From Candidatus Bathyarchaeota archaeon (GTDB lineage: Archaea; Thermoproteota; Bathyarchaeia; 40CM-2-53-6; RBG-13-38-9): a stretch of DNA of 6,177 bases. Below the pieces are notes generated by a model. It had not been told where the DNA came from. It saw nothing but the letters and a program-made list of their open reading frames with translations, and did not search any database. Below, one piece after another: positions 1-6,177 of this stretch; within the stretch, counting starts at the first letter, position 1; the number at the start of each line of letters is the position of its first letter. Location: positions 1-6,177 of the forward strand of contig JAOZGV010000111.1 in the NCBI GenBank assembly GCA_026015225.1, given 5' to 3'. A program made the translations under genes and the position numbers.

Positions 1-806
1 TTTAGAAGTTTTGTATGATGTTCCATGATGCCACAAACTTTTGTTCCTGATATTATGGAAGCCAAAGTATGATCGTTTCCAAAATTTATCGCTAGTAAAG
101 AATCAGTTTTTTTTACAATTGGGTCGCAAAGGCAACCGAGAATCGCAGCAAAACTTGTGTCCATGATAAGTACTCTTGTTTCTGGCAGAATTCTTTTTGA
201 AGCTTTAAAGGCGGAATTCATTCTTATAAAATTTTTCGGAATCGCACCTTCATCAAAAGCCAGATTGAACAGATCATTTCTTTTTGAAAGTAATTCTTTC
301 ATCATTCTGATTCGGAATTTTCTATTGCTCATGCCAACTGGTGCGGCTCCATGATCTTGTATGGCTATTCCAATGGCATCAATATCCGATAAGTCCTCAT
401 CATAATTCATTAGGAACTCTTTTAATTTATTTAGATCGATCTCATCTAGTTCAAGCACTTTCCCATCGAAAACTTCCGGCAAATCATTGTTTTCTATGAC
501 TCTTATTCCAAACTCTTTTACTTGCTTAAGATCGTTTCTTACTGAATATGCTGAATACTTGCTCATTGTAACTGATAAACAATTTTTTATGTGGTTTAAT
601 AGTGCCGAAGTGAATTCGCCTCCTCCAATTACATCTCCGTAAATAAGTAAATTTTTTCTTGATTTGGTGGTTTCAATTATTTTTCTAGCATAAATTGATG
701 AAGGAGACGGAACAACAATTTTTATACAATTCTCAATATGCTTTCTTTCATCATATAGCAATGTATCCTTGGTGCCTGAACCTATGTCCATAACTAAAAA
801 CTTCAA
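1..806 (-). CDS. DUF1786 family protein with ASKHA-like nucleotide-binding motifs (3' end outside window)
   Basis: Translating the minus strand from TTG at 806 gives 268 open codons that run off the left edge, so the C-terminus is missing. The protein begins MKFLVMDIGSGTKDTLLYD, a phosphate-1-type strand-loop as in the actin/Hsp70/sugar-kinase (ASKHA) superfamily. Other recognisable blocks are YGDVIGGGEF (residues 56-65), IQDHGAAP (149-156), LIMDTSFAAILG (213-224) and NFGNDHTL...GIMEHHT (241-265). The last is the glycine-rich second phosphate motif followed by the EHHT block that I associate with DUF1786. TTG at 806 is preferred over ATG at 791 because the ATG would cut into the first beta strand; an in-frame stop lies at 813-815. 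Some homologues are labelled pyruvate formate-lyase activating enzyme, but no radical-SAM CxxxCxxC motif is visible, so that name is not supported. Biochemical function is unknown; nucleotide binding is inferred from the fold. It is divergent from aspS and shares no evident pathway with it. Confidence 0.85.
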   Translation of the reverse strand, partial: MKFLVMDIGSGTKDTLLYDERKHIENCIKIVVPSPSSIYARKIIETTKSRKNLLIYGDVIGGGEFTSALLNHIKNCLSVTMSKYSAYSVRNDLKQVKEFGIRVIENNDLPEVFDGKVLELDEIDLNKLKEFLMNYDEDLSDIDAIGIAIQDHGAAPVGMSNRKFRIRMMKELLSKRNDLFNLAFDEGAIPKNFIRMNSAFKASKRILPETRVLIMDTSFAAILGCLCDPIVKKTDSLLAINFGNDHTLASIISGTKVCGIMEHHTKLL

Positions 807-841
807 CCAAAACTACCACTGATTGGAATCATTTTTACTCT

Positions 842-857
842 AAATTATATCTATAAG
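842..857 (-). promoter_or_regulatory. Candidate TATA element for the DUF1786 gene
   Basis: Read on the minus strand this stretch is TTATAGATATAATTTA, a plausible archaeal TATA box. Its centre lies about 43 bp upstream of the TTG start at 806. With the usual archaeal spacing of about 25 bp from TATA box to transcription start, the mRNA would begin near 824 and have a short leader. No strong Shine-Dalgarno sequence precedes the TTG. This is a placement by eye in A/T-rich DNA and could be coincidental. Confidence 0.35.
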
Positions 858-883
858 AGCAAGTTAGAATTACTTAATAAAGA

Positions 884-894
884 CATTATAAAAA
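884..894 (+). promoter_or_regulatory. Candidate TATA element for the aspS-gatCAB operon
   Basis: The sequence ATTATAAAAA, preceded by the purine-rich AAAGAC that could act as a BRE, lies about 65-70 bp upstream of the aspS TTG. Transcription would start near 915 and leave a leader of about 40 nt. It is the best plus-strand candidate in the divergent 807-956 spacer, but the spacer is A/T-rich throughout and alternatives exist, for example TTAATAAAG near 874-882. Confidence 0.3.
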
Positions 895-956
895 CTTGAT
901 TAGGGAAAAAAATAGTCTCAAGGTAATTCCAAAGATTAATAGTGGCGAGATAAAAA

Positions 957-2279
957 TTGCCAAAAGTTGACGAATTAGATAAATGGCGAAGAACACATTA
1001 CTCTTCAGATATTGCCCCAAATCTCGACGGTAAAAAGGTTACAGTTTTCGGTAGAGTTACTAGCATACGTGAACAAGGTGAAATTACATTCATAATCGTT
1101 CAAGATAAATGTGGGATCTTACAAATCACAGTGAAAAAGAGTAAAGCTCCAAAAAAAGTATTGGATAGAATTAAAGATTTAAACGAGCACTCAATTTTAG
1201 GTGTTCGTGGAATTTTAAAGAGTATTGATAAAGCTCCCCATGGAGCAGAAGTAATTCCAAGCGAAATAAAAGTATTAGATTTTGTAAGGAAATCCCTTCC
1301 ATTCAATCCTTATAAACGTGAATTGCCATCTTTAGATAAAAGGCTCGATGTGAGAGCACTAGATCTTCGTCGCCCAAAAGCTCAAGCAATATTTAGAATA
1401 AGAAATGCAATATTGTGGTCTATTCGGAAATTTTTAATAAAAAAAGGTTACTTGGAAGTAAATACTCCAAAAATTATCGCATCTGCTACCGAAGGAGGAG
1501 CAACACTTTTTCCATTACTCTACTACAATAGAGAAGCATTTCTGGCACAAAGTCCACAGTTATATAAGGAACAACTCGCCAGTTGCTTCGAAAAAGTATT
1601 CGAGATCGCGCCAATTTTTAGAGCTGAACAATTCGATACTTTGAAACATCTTAGTGAAGCCATATCCGTGGATGTTGAAGAAGCTTTCGTCAATTATGAG
1701 GATTCTATGAAATTGTTAGAACAACTTGTTTGTAATTCTATTGAGTTTGTAAATAAAGAATGCAAAGAAGACCTTGACATTCTGAAGCATAAAATTAAGA
1801 AATCTGAGACTCCTTTTAAACAATTTACTTACGACGAAACCATAAATATCTTAAAAAGTGAGGGGCTGGATATCGAATGGGGCGAGGATCTATCCACTAT
1901 CTCTTTAAAAACTTATTCAGAAAAAATATCAGGATTCTACTTCATTAAAGACTGGCCAACTTCTCTGAAAGCATTCTATATAAATCCAAAAAAAGGGAAA
2001 CCTGAAATCTGCGAATCATTCGATCTTATGCATGGCTCACTAGAGCTTTCTTCTGGTGGAACCAGAGTAAACACGAGAAAGATCTTGGAGACGCAATTAG
2101 AAATGAAGGACCTAGATCCAGAGCAATTTGAATATCATTTAAAAACATTCGATTACGGAATGCCGCCTCATTCAGGATTCGGGCTAGGTTTGGATAGACT
2201 TATCTTGGTATTTACTGGACTTGAAAACATACGCGAAGTAGTTCTTTTCCCTAGAGATCCAACAAGATTAACACCTTAA
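957..2279 (+). CDS. aspS: Aspartyl-tRNA synthetase, archaeal type, probably non-discriminating (Asp-tRNA(Asp/Asn) ligase)
   Basis: Cytoplasmic class IIb synthetase that activates aspartate with ATP and charges tRNA(Asp) and, if non-discriminating, also tRNA(Asn). The length of 440 residues is normal for the archaeal type, which lacks the large bacterial GAD insertion. The N-terminal OB-fold anticodon-binding domain covers roughly residues 12-110 (RTHYSSDI onward). The catalytic domain includes TEGGATLFP (178-186), QSPQLYK (198-204), motif 2 FEIAPIFRAE (215-224, with Arg222, Glu224 and nearby His231), SSGGTR (365-370) and motif 3 GFGLGLDRL (407-415, Arg414), and ends in FPRDPTRLTP. Thr35 and Pro94 align by eye with Trp26 and Lys85 of the discriminating T. 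kodakarensis enzyme, and loss of those residues is a non-discriminating feature. The start is TTG at 957: an in-frame TAA lies at 951-953 and no ATG occurs before the OB-fold. The Shine-Dalgarno sequence is weak. It is the first gene of the cluster with gatC, gatA and gatB, which use its mischarged product. Confidence 0.96.
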   Translation: MPKVDELDKWRRTHYSSDIAPNLDGKKVTVFGRVTSIREQGEITFIIVQDKCGILQITVKKSKAPKKVLDRIKDLNEHSILGVRGILKSIDKAPHGAEVIPSEIKVLDFVRKSLPFNPYKRELPSLDKRLDVRALDLRRPKAQAIFRIRNAILWSIRKFLIKKGYLEVNTPKIIASATEGGATLFPLLYYNREAFLAQSPQLYKEQLASCFEKVFEIAPIFRAEQFDTLKHLSEAISVDVEEAFVNYEDSMKLLEQLVCNSIEFVNKECKEDLDILKHKIKKSETPFKQFTYDETINILKSEGLDIEWGEDLSTISLKTYSEKISGFYFIKDWPTSLKAFYINPKKGKPEICESFDLMHGSLELSSGGTRVNTRKILETQLEMKDLDPEQFEYHLKTFDYGMPPHSGFGLGLDRLILVFTGLENIREVVLFPRDPTRLTP

Positions 2280-2294
2280 TTATTGGGACAAGAA

Positions 2295-2588
2295 ATGAAG
2301 ATTGAGAAAAGTCTTTCAAAAATGGAAATTAAACACCTATCTTGGCTAGCTAAAATTGAACTAACCAAAAAAGAAGAAGATTTGTTTAGTAATCAACTTA
2401 ATGATATCCTATCTTATTTTCAGAAAATTGATGAAGCAAATGTAGAAGATTTGCCACCAACATATCATGTAATTGATATTTCTAATGTCTTAAGATCGGA
2501 TAAATCTAGACCCCCCAACCCAGAACAAGCTTTAAAAAACGTTCCTAAACTCAAGGGCAGGTATGTTAAAGCCCCGAGAATAGTATAG
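2295..2588 (+). CDS. gatC: Asp-tRNA(Asn) amidotransferase subunit C (GatC)
   Basis: Small non-catalytic subunit that wraps around the GatA-GatB interface and stabilises the amidotransferase. Starting at ATG 2295 it has 97 residues, normal for GatC. Visible features are an N-terminal helical region (EIKHLSWLAKIELTKKEED), the F..QLNDILSYFQKIDEANVEDL segment followed by PPTYH, the LRSDKSRPP block (typical LR.D...P) and a C-terminal KAPRIV tail that matches the family's end. A longer reading from TTG at 2283 adds MGQE and would lie 3 bp after the aspS stop. ATG is preferred because GGGA lies just upstream of it and it is the stronger codon, but the choice is not certain. The gap to aspS is 15 bp and to gatA 13 bp, indicating co-transcription. 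Confidence 0.93.
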   Translation: MKIEKSLSKMEIKHLSWLAKIELTKKEEDLFSNQLNDILSYFQKIDEANVEDLPPTYHVIDISNVLRSDKSRPPNPEQALKNVPKLKGRYVKAPRIV

Positions 2589-2594
2589 AGGATC
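2588..2594 (+). promoter_or_regulatory. Shine-Dalgarno sequence for gatA
   Basis: GAGGATC, close to the archaeal GGAGGTGATC consensus, ends 7 nt before the gatA ATG and overlaps the last base of the gatC stop codon. It is the clearest ribosome binding site in the window and supports the ATG at 2602 as the start of gatA. Confidence 0.6.
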
Positions 2595-2601
2595 GTAAAT
2601 T

Positions 2602-4041
2602 ATGAAAAAGATCTTTGAATATTCAGCATTTCAGATAGTAGAGAAGATTCGAAATGGGGAACTTTCATCACTTGAGTATATTAATGCATTATTCGATCGA
2701 ATAAAGGAAGTCGATTCAAAAATTCATGCGTATCTAACAGTTGCTAAAGATATGGCTTTAGATGAAGCAAAAGAAATAGATGAAAAGGCAAATAAAGGAG
2801 AGCATCTAGGCAGTTTGTGCGGAGTAGGAATGGCTATTAAAGACAATATCTGTACAGAGAGTATTAGAACTACATGCTCATCAAAATCATTATCTAATTT
2901 CACCCCATCTTATGATGCGACTGTCATAGAACGAATTCGAAAAGAAGATGCAATAATTCTTGGAAAAACCAACATGGATGAATTTGCTATGGGTTCATCC
3001 ACTGAATATAGTTTTTTCGGCCCTACAATTAATCCCTATAATGATGAGCGAGTTGCTGGGGGGTCTTCTGGTGGAAGCGCTGCTGCAGTTGCAATTTCCG
3101 AGGCCACAGCATCTCTTGGATCAGATACAGGCGGATCTGTAAGATGCCCTGCAAGCTTTTGTGGCGTAATTGGATTAAAACCTACATACGGACTTGTAAG
3201 TAGGTATGGTTTGATTGCCTATGCGAATAGTTTAGAACAAATATCTCCCATTGTAAAAGATGTTCGCGATTTGGCAATTTTATTAAATTGTATCGCTGGT
3301 CATGACGAAAGGGATTCGACTTCCCTAAAAGTAGTAAAAGATGATTATACGCGATTTATTGGAAATGATATAAAAGGATTAAAAATTGGAGTCCCAAAAG
3401 AATTATTCGGGCATGGAACTAATAAACATGTATTGAAGAGAGTATGGGATGCCATTCATGTATTGGAAGATCTTGGAGCAAGTTATACTGAAATATCTTT
3501 AGACAGTCTCGAATATGCTTTGGCGTCTTATTATATAATCGCTAATTCAGAAGCAAGTTCGAATTTAGCAAGATATGATGGCTTAAGATATGGATTTAGA
3601 TCAGATGAAGTTAATGATTGGAGCGATACTTTTTCAAAAAATAGGCGTGAGGGATTTGGACAAGAAGTTAAAAGACGAATAATTTTAGGAACTTTTGCAC
3701 TATCAGCAGGATATTATAACAAATACTATTTAAAAGCTCAAAAAGTTAGAACGCTGATAAAGAAAGATTTTGATAAAGCATTTAAAAAATTCGATATTTT
3801 AGCAAGTCCTACAATGCCAATTCTACCATTTAAATTGGGAGAGAAATTAAAAAATCCGTTAGAAATGTATATGTGTGATCTTGATACGGTTCCAGCAAAT
3901 CTAATTGGCGCTCCTGCGATTTCCGTTCCTTGTGGTTCTTATGATGGCTTACCTATAGGCATACAATTCATAGCTCAACCGTTTAAAGAAGGATCTCTTA
4001 TTCAAGTTTCATATAAACTAGAAGAATCTCTTCAAGATTAA
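2602..4041 (+). CDS. gatA: Asp-tRNA(Asn) amidotransferase subunit A (GatA), glutaminase
   Basis: Amidase-signature subunit that hydrolyses glutamine and supplies ammonia through a tunnel to GatB for amidation of Asp-tRNA(Asn). The 479 residues are full length. The Ser-cisSer-Lys triad is intact: Lys80 in GVGMAIKDNI, Ser155 in GGSSGGSA and nucleophile Ser179 in SDTGGSV, one residue offset from what I recall for S. aureus GatA (79/154/178). Further family blocks are GKTNMDEFAMGSSTEYS (121-137), GVIGLKPTYGLVSRYGLI (188-205), VKRRIILGTFALSAGYY in the C-terminal half, and DTVPANLIGAPAISVP before the end. The start is ATG with a good ribosome binding site just upstream. Cysteines flank several core blocks (Cys73, Cys84, Cys92, Cys182, Cys187), but none replaces a catalytic residue. 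In archaea GatCAB normally serves only Asn-tRNA, because Gln-tRNA is made by GatDE; this matches its linkage to aspS here. Confidence 0.97.
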   Translation: MKKIFEYSAFQIVEKIRNGELSSLEYINALFDRIKEVDSKIHAYLTVAKDMALDEAKEIDEKANKGEHLGSLCGVGMAIKDNICTESIRTTCSSKSLSNFTPSYDATVIERIRKEDAIILGKTNMDEFAMGSSTEYSFFGPTINPYNDERVAGGSSGGSAAAVAISEATASLGSDTGGSVRCPASFCGVIGLKPTYGLVSRYGLIAYANSLEQISPIVKDVRDLAILLNCIAGHDERDSTSLKVVKDDYTRFIGNDIKGLKIGVPKELFGHGTNKHVLKRVWDAIHVLEDLGASYTEISLDSLEYALASYYIIANSEASSNLARYDGLRYGFRSDEVNDWSDTFSKNRREGFGQEVKRRIILGTFALSAGYYNKYYLKAQKVRTLIKKDFDKAFKKFDILASPTMPILPFKLGEKLKNPLEMYMCDLDTVPANLIGAPAISVPCGSYDGLPIGIQFIAQPFKEGSLIQVSYKLEESLQD

Positions 4042-4062
4042 AAAAATTGAATTTAAGGTCAT

Positions 4063-5517
4063 GTGAATAAATTGGGTAATATTAAAATTGGGCTAGAAGT
4101 TCATAGCCAACTCACCAATTTAAATTCAAAATTATTCTGTAGCTGTCCTACAGATTATAGAGGTAAAGAAGCCAATTCTTATATTTGTACAGTATGTATG
4201 GGAATTCCTGGGACTCTACCGGTCCTAAATAAAAAAGCTGTAGAAGACGCCATTCTTATTGCTCTCTCTTTGAATTCCAAAATATCCGATAAAATGTACT
4301 TCTTCAGAAAAAATTATTTCTATCCAGATATGCCAAAAAATTTTCAAATATCTCAATACGATAAAGCTGGCGGTATCACCTTAGCTACAGGCGGATATGT
4401 ATCGATTCCTAATAAGAAGGTAAGAATTCGGAGAATTCAAATAGAGGAGGATCCAGCAAGGATAACTTATGAAGGAACAATCTATAAATCAAAAAGCTCG
4501 TTAGTTGATTATAATAGAGCAGGAATAGCCTTATTGGAGATAGTTACCGAGCCAGACATGGAATCTCCAAAAGAGGCAAGAATATTCTTACAAAAATTAA
4601 GCTCGATATTGGAACATTTGGATGTATGTCATAGTTATCTTGAAGGCTCAATGAGATGCGATGCAAATATTTCGATGGAAGGGGGGAAACGCGTTGAAAT
4701 AAAAAACATCTCATCTTTCAAAGAAGTTGAAAGGGCTTTAAACTTTGAGATGACAAGACAGAGAAATCTGCTGATTAAAGGAATAAGTACTAAAATGGAA
4801 ACAAGGCACTGGGATGAAATAAGAAGAGTAACGATCTCATTACGTATAAAAGAGGAGGAAGAGGAATACAGATATTTTCCTGAACCTGATTTGGTCCCCA
4901 CCATCATCACCAAAGAATGGGTGGAGACAATTAAAGATAAGATGCCTGAATTGCCTGATGCGCATAAAGAACGTTTAATAAAAAAATACGAATTGTCCCC
5001 TCAGAACGCAGATGTTTTAGTAAATTACAAGCTCTTAGGGGACTTTTTTGAAAAATGTGCTGAAATTTATTATAAGCCTGGAGCAATCAGCAACTGGTTA
5101 GTTGGGGATCTCTTGGGATATCTTCATGAAAAAGGAATACAATTACAAGAAATGAAGATTTCTCCTGTGCATATTACAAAGATGCTTAAAATGGTCGATA
5201 ACGGAATTATCAGTGGAAAGATAGCAAAGACTGTACTGGAAGAAATGATAATTAGTGGAAAGATGCCTGAAATTATCGTTAAAGAAAAAGGACTGATTCG
5301 AATTCATTCTGATGAACTCATCGAACAGTTAACAAATAAGGTTTTTGAGGAGAACAAGGAAGCTGTAAATGATGCACTAGAGGATGAAAAAGCTATGCAT
5401 TACTTGATAGGACAGGTTATGAAGTTGACAAAAGGTAGAGCAGATCCGGAATTAACAAATAAGGTTGTAAGAGATAAATTAATTGAGCATAAGAAATTAT
5501 TAGAAAAAAAGAATTAA
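4063..5517 (+). CDS. gatB: Asp-tRNA(Asn) amidotransferase subunit B (GatB)
   Basis: Subunit that binds mischarged Asp-tRNA(Asn), phosphorylates the side-chain carboxylate with ATP and transfers the ammonia delivered from GatA. The 484 residues are full length. The N-terminal KIGLEVHSQL has the catalytic-site Glu12 and His14. Cys26, Cys28, Cys42 and Cys45 (FCSCP...CTVCMG) form the zinc-binding set found in some bacterial and archaeal GatB. YFYPDMPKNFQISQYD (85-100), IQIEEDPAR (125-133), SLVDYNRAGIALLEIVTEPD (146-165), ETRHWDE (246-252) and YRYFPEPDLVP (269-279) are family blocks. The helical and YqeY-like tail, which contacts the tRNA, covers roughly 300-478 and includes GQVMKLTKGRADP (450-462). 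The start is GTG at 4063: the ATG overlapping it at 4061 leads straight into TGA. AAGGTC at 4055-4060 may serve as a weak ribosome binding site. The gap of 21 bp after gatA fits the operon. Confidence 0.96.
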   Translation: MNKLGNIKIGLEVHSQLTNLNSKLFCSCPTDYRGKEANSYICTVCMGIPGTLPVLNKKAVEDAILIALSLNSKISDKMYFFRKNYFYPDMPKNFQISQYDKAGGITLATGGYVSIPNKKVRIRRIQIEEDPARITYEGTIYKSKSSLVDYNRAGIALLEIVTEPDMESPKEARIFLQKLSSILEHLDVCHSYLEGSMRCDANISMEGGKRVEIKNISSFKEVERALNFEMTRQRNLLIKGISTKMETRHWDEIRRVTISLRIKEEEEEYRYFPEPDLVPTIITKEWVETIKDKMPELPDAHKERLIKKYELSPQNADVLVNYKLLGDFFEKCAEIYYKPGAISNWLVGDLLGYLHEKGIQLQEMKISPVHITKMLKMVDNGIISGKIAKTVLEEMIISGKMPEIIVKEKGLIRIHSDELIEQLTNKVFEENKEAVNDALEDEKAMHYLIGQVMKLTKGRADPELTNKVVRDKLIEHKKLLEKKN

Positions 5518-5607
5518 GAATGTCTCATAATTTTAATAAAAATAGTTATCATTTCACATCTTTCATTTTTAATAAAACATATGTATTCAGACTTAGGCTG
5601 ATGGCAA
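5518..5607. promoter_or_regulatory. A/T-rich spacer after gatB: possible terminator and promoter
   Basis: This gap contains T-tracts on the plus strand (TTTT at 5531-5534, TTTCATTTTT at 5561-5570) that could end the aspS-gatCAB transcript in the archaeal, oligo-T-dependent way. No convincing hairpin is visible. The segment TTTTTAATAAAA (5566-5577) is also a TATA-like element about 36 bp upstream of the ATG at 5608, which would give the nucleotidyltransferase gene its own start site and a leader of about 10 nt. Neither role is certain, and read-through from gatB cannot be excluded. Confidence 0.3.
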
Positions 5608-6177
5608 ATGTCAAAACTGATTGATTTGAAAGGGACAATTTTATGTGGTGGAGAGGGTTCTAGATTAAGACCATTGACATATTACTTCCAAAAAGTCATG
5701 ATTCCAATCGGCAAGACTCAAAAACCTTTGCTTGAATATATCATAAAACTTTTTATAAAAAATGGGGTAAATGATGTAGTTTTGCTTGTAGGGTATAAAG
5801 CCGAACAGATACTCAATTATTTTGGAAGTGGCAAGAGATTCGAAGCAAATATTCAATATGTCAAAGATAATCCAGATTTTGGTGGCACTGGAGGTGCTTT
5901 AATAAATGCTTATCTCAAGGATAAAATATCAAAAGAAGATAATATATTGCTATATTATGGTGATATACTCTCAAATATAGATATATCAAGTATGTATAAA
6001 AATCACAAAGCGGCCAAAGCAATTGCGACTATCGCAATTACAAAAAAATATCGAGTTCGTGTTGGAATTGCAAATCTTGAGAATGATAGGGTTATTGGAT
6101 TGAAAGAAAAGCCTTTACTTGATTTGCCTGTAACTATTGGTGTTATAATACTGGATGGAAAAGTTCTTGGAATGCTT
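5608..6177 (+). CDS. Sugar-nucleotide nucleotidyltransferase, mannose/glucose-1-phosphate type (3' end outside window)
   Basis: The reading frame from ATG 5608 stays open for 190 codons to the right edge, so the C-terminus is missing. It belongs to the NTP_transferase family (PF00483), which joins a sugar-1-phosphate to an NTP to give an NDP-sugar and pyrophosphate in the cytoplasm. Visible motifs are the nucleotide-binding loop LCGGEGSRLRPLT (residues 12-24), a KVMIPIGKTQKPLLEYI block (29-45), GGTGGAL (92-98), YYGDIL (116-121, with the probable metal-binding Asp119) and LKEKP (165-169). The GTGGAL form resembles mannose- or heptose-1-phosphate guanylyltransferases more than RmlA thymidylyltransferases, but the sugar and nucleotide cannot be fixed from this fragment. 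The Lys-Pro usual in the KPM block is Lys-Val here. The start is well bounded because an in-frame TGA lies at 5599-5601. A role in glycan, N-glycosylation or cell-surface precursor synthesis is an inference from the family. Confidence 0.9.
   Translation, partial: MSKLIDLKGTILCGGEGSRLRPLTYYFQKVMIPIGKTQKPLLEYIIKLFIKNGVNDVVLLVGYKAEQILNYFGSGKRFEANIQYVKDNPDFGGTGGALINAYLKDKISKEDNILLYYGDILSNIDISSMYKNHKAAKAIATIAITKKYRVRVGIANLENDRVIGLKEKPLLDLPVTIGVIILDGKVLGML

Noticed and set aside
157..354. 65-codon plus-strand open frame
   Set aside because: It lies inside the minus-strand DUF1786 gene, whose translation matches family motifs across the same bases. The plus-strand peptide resembles nothing recognisable.
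1100..1306. 68-codon minus-strand open frame inside aspS
   Set aside because: It is antisense to the conserved OB-fold of AspRS and has no motif, promoter or ribosome binding site of its own.
2960..3142. 60-codon plus-strand frame inside gatA
   Set aside because: It is a frame-shifted shadow of the amidase-signature region. The GatA frame is intact and conserved there.
4138..4199. C-x-C and C-x2-C cysteines in GatB as a possible novel metal site
   Set aside because: This is the known zinc-binding set of many archaeal and some bacterial GatB proteins, so it is not a new feature.
4635..4913. 92-codon minus-strand open frame inside gatB
   Set aside because: It is antisense to conserved GatB blocks. 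The serine-rich stretch is just the reverse complement of the glutamate-rich KEEEEEYRY codons.
5203..5270. Near-repeat encoding IISGK twice in GatB
   Set aside because: The segment IISGKIAKTVLEEMIISGKMPE matches the usual GatB tail pattern, so it is a family feature and not a recent duplication.
5665..5856. 63-codon minus-strand open frame
   Set aside because: It overlaps the nucleotidyltransferase gene, whose plus-strand translation carries clear PF00483 motifs.
1..6177. tRNA genes, CRISPR arrays, insertion sequences or phage-like modules
   Set aside because: No cloverleaf with a TTCRA arm, regularly spaced direct repeats, transposase motifs or terminal inverted repeats were seen on either strand. 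The window is almost fully occupied by housekeeping-type genes.

Overview
This 6.2 kb, A/T-rich window looks like ordinary archaeal chromosome. The best guess is a member of the Nitrososphaeria (Thaumarchaeota) or a close relative. The reasons are an archaeal-type aspartyl-tRNA synthetase of about 440 residues, its clustering with gatC-gatA-gatB, frequent AGA and ATA codons, non-ATG starts, and TATA-like rather than bacterial -35/-10 promoter elements. The lineage is inferred from sequence style and gene order; no database search was done.

Layout. Positions 1-806 (minus strand) hold most of a DUF1786-family protein with an ASKHA-like fold, cut by the left edge of the window. A 150 bp divergent intergenic region (807-956) carries A/T-rich TATA-like elements for both directions. 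A tight plus-strand cluster follows: aspS (957-2279), gatC (2295-2588), gatA (2602-4041) and gatB (4063-5517). Gaps between these genes are 13-21 bp and no terminator is evident, so they are very probably one operon. A 90 bp A/T-rich gap (5518-5607) separates gatB from a sugar-nucleotidyltransferase gene (from 5608) that is cut by the right edge.

How the genes work together. The four central genes form a self-contained route to Asn-tRNA(Asn). AspRS charges tRNA(Asn) with aspartate, and GatCAB then converts the Asp to Asn. AspRS carries Thr35 and Pro94 where the discriminating enzyme of Thermococcus kodakarensis has Trp26 and Lys85, as expected for a non-discriminating enzyme. The catalytic residues of GatA (Lys80, Ser155, Ser179) and the zinc cysteines and synthetase-like core of GatB are present. 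The flanking DUF1786 protein and the sugar-nucleotide enzyme have no obvious link to tRNA amidation.

I found no tRNA or rRNA gene, mobile element, CRISPR array or clearly novel system. The observations most worth following are the poorly understood DUF1786 gene, the overlapping ATG/GTG at the gatB start, and the variant substrate loop of the nucleotidyltransferase.
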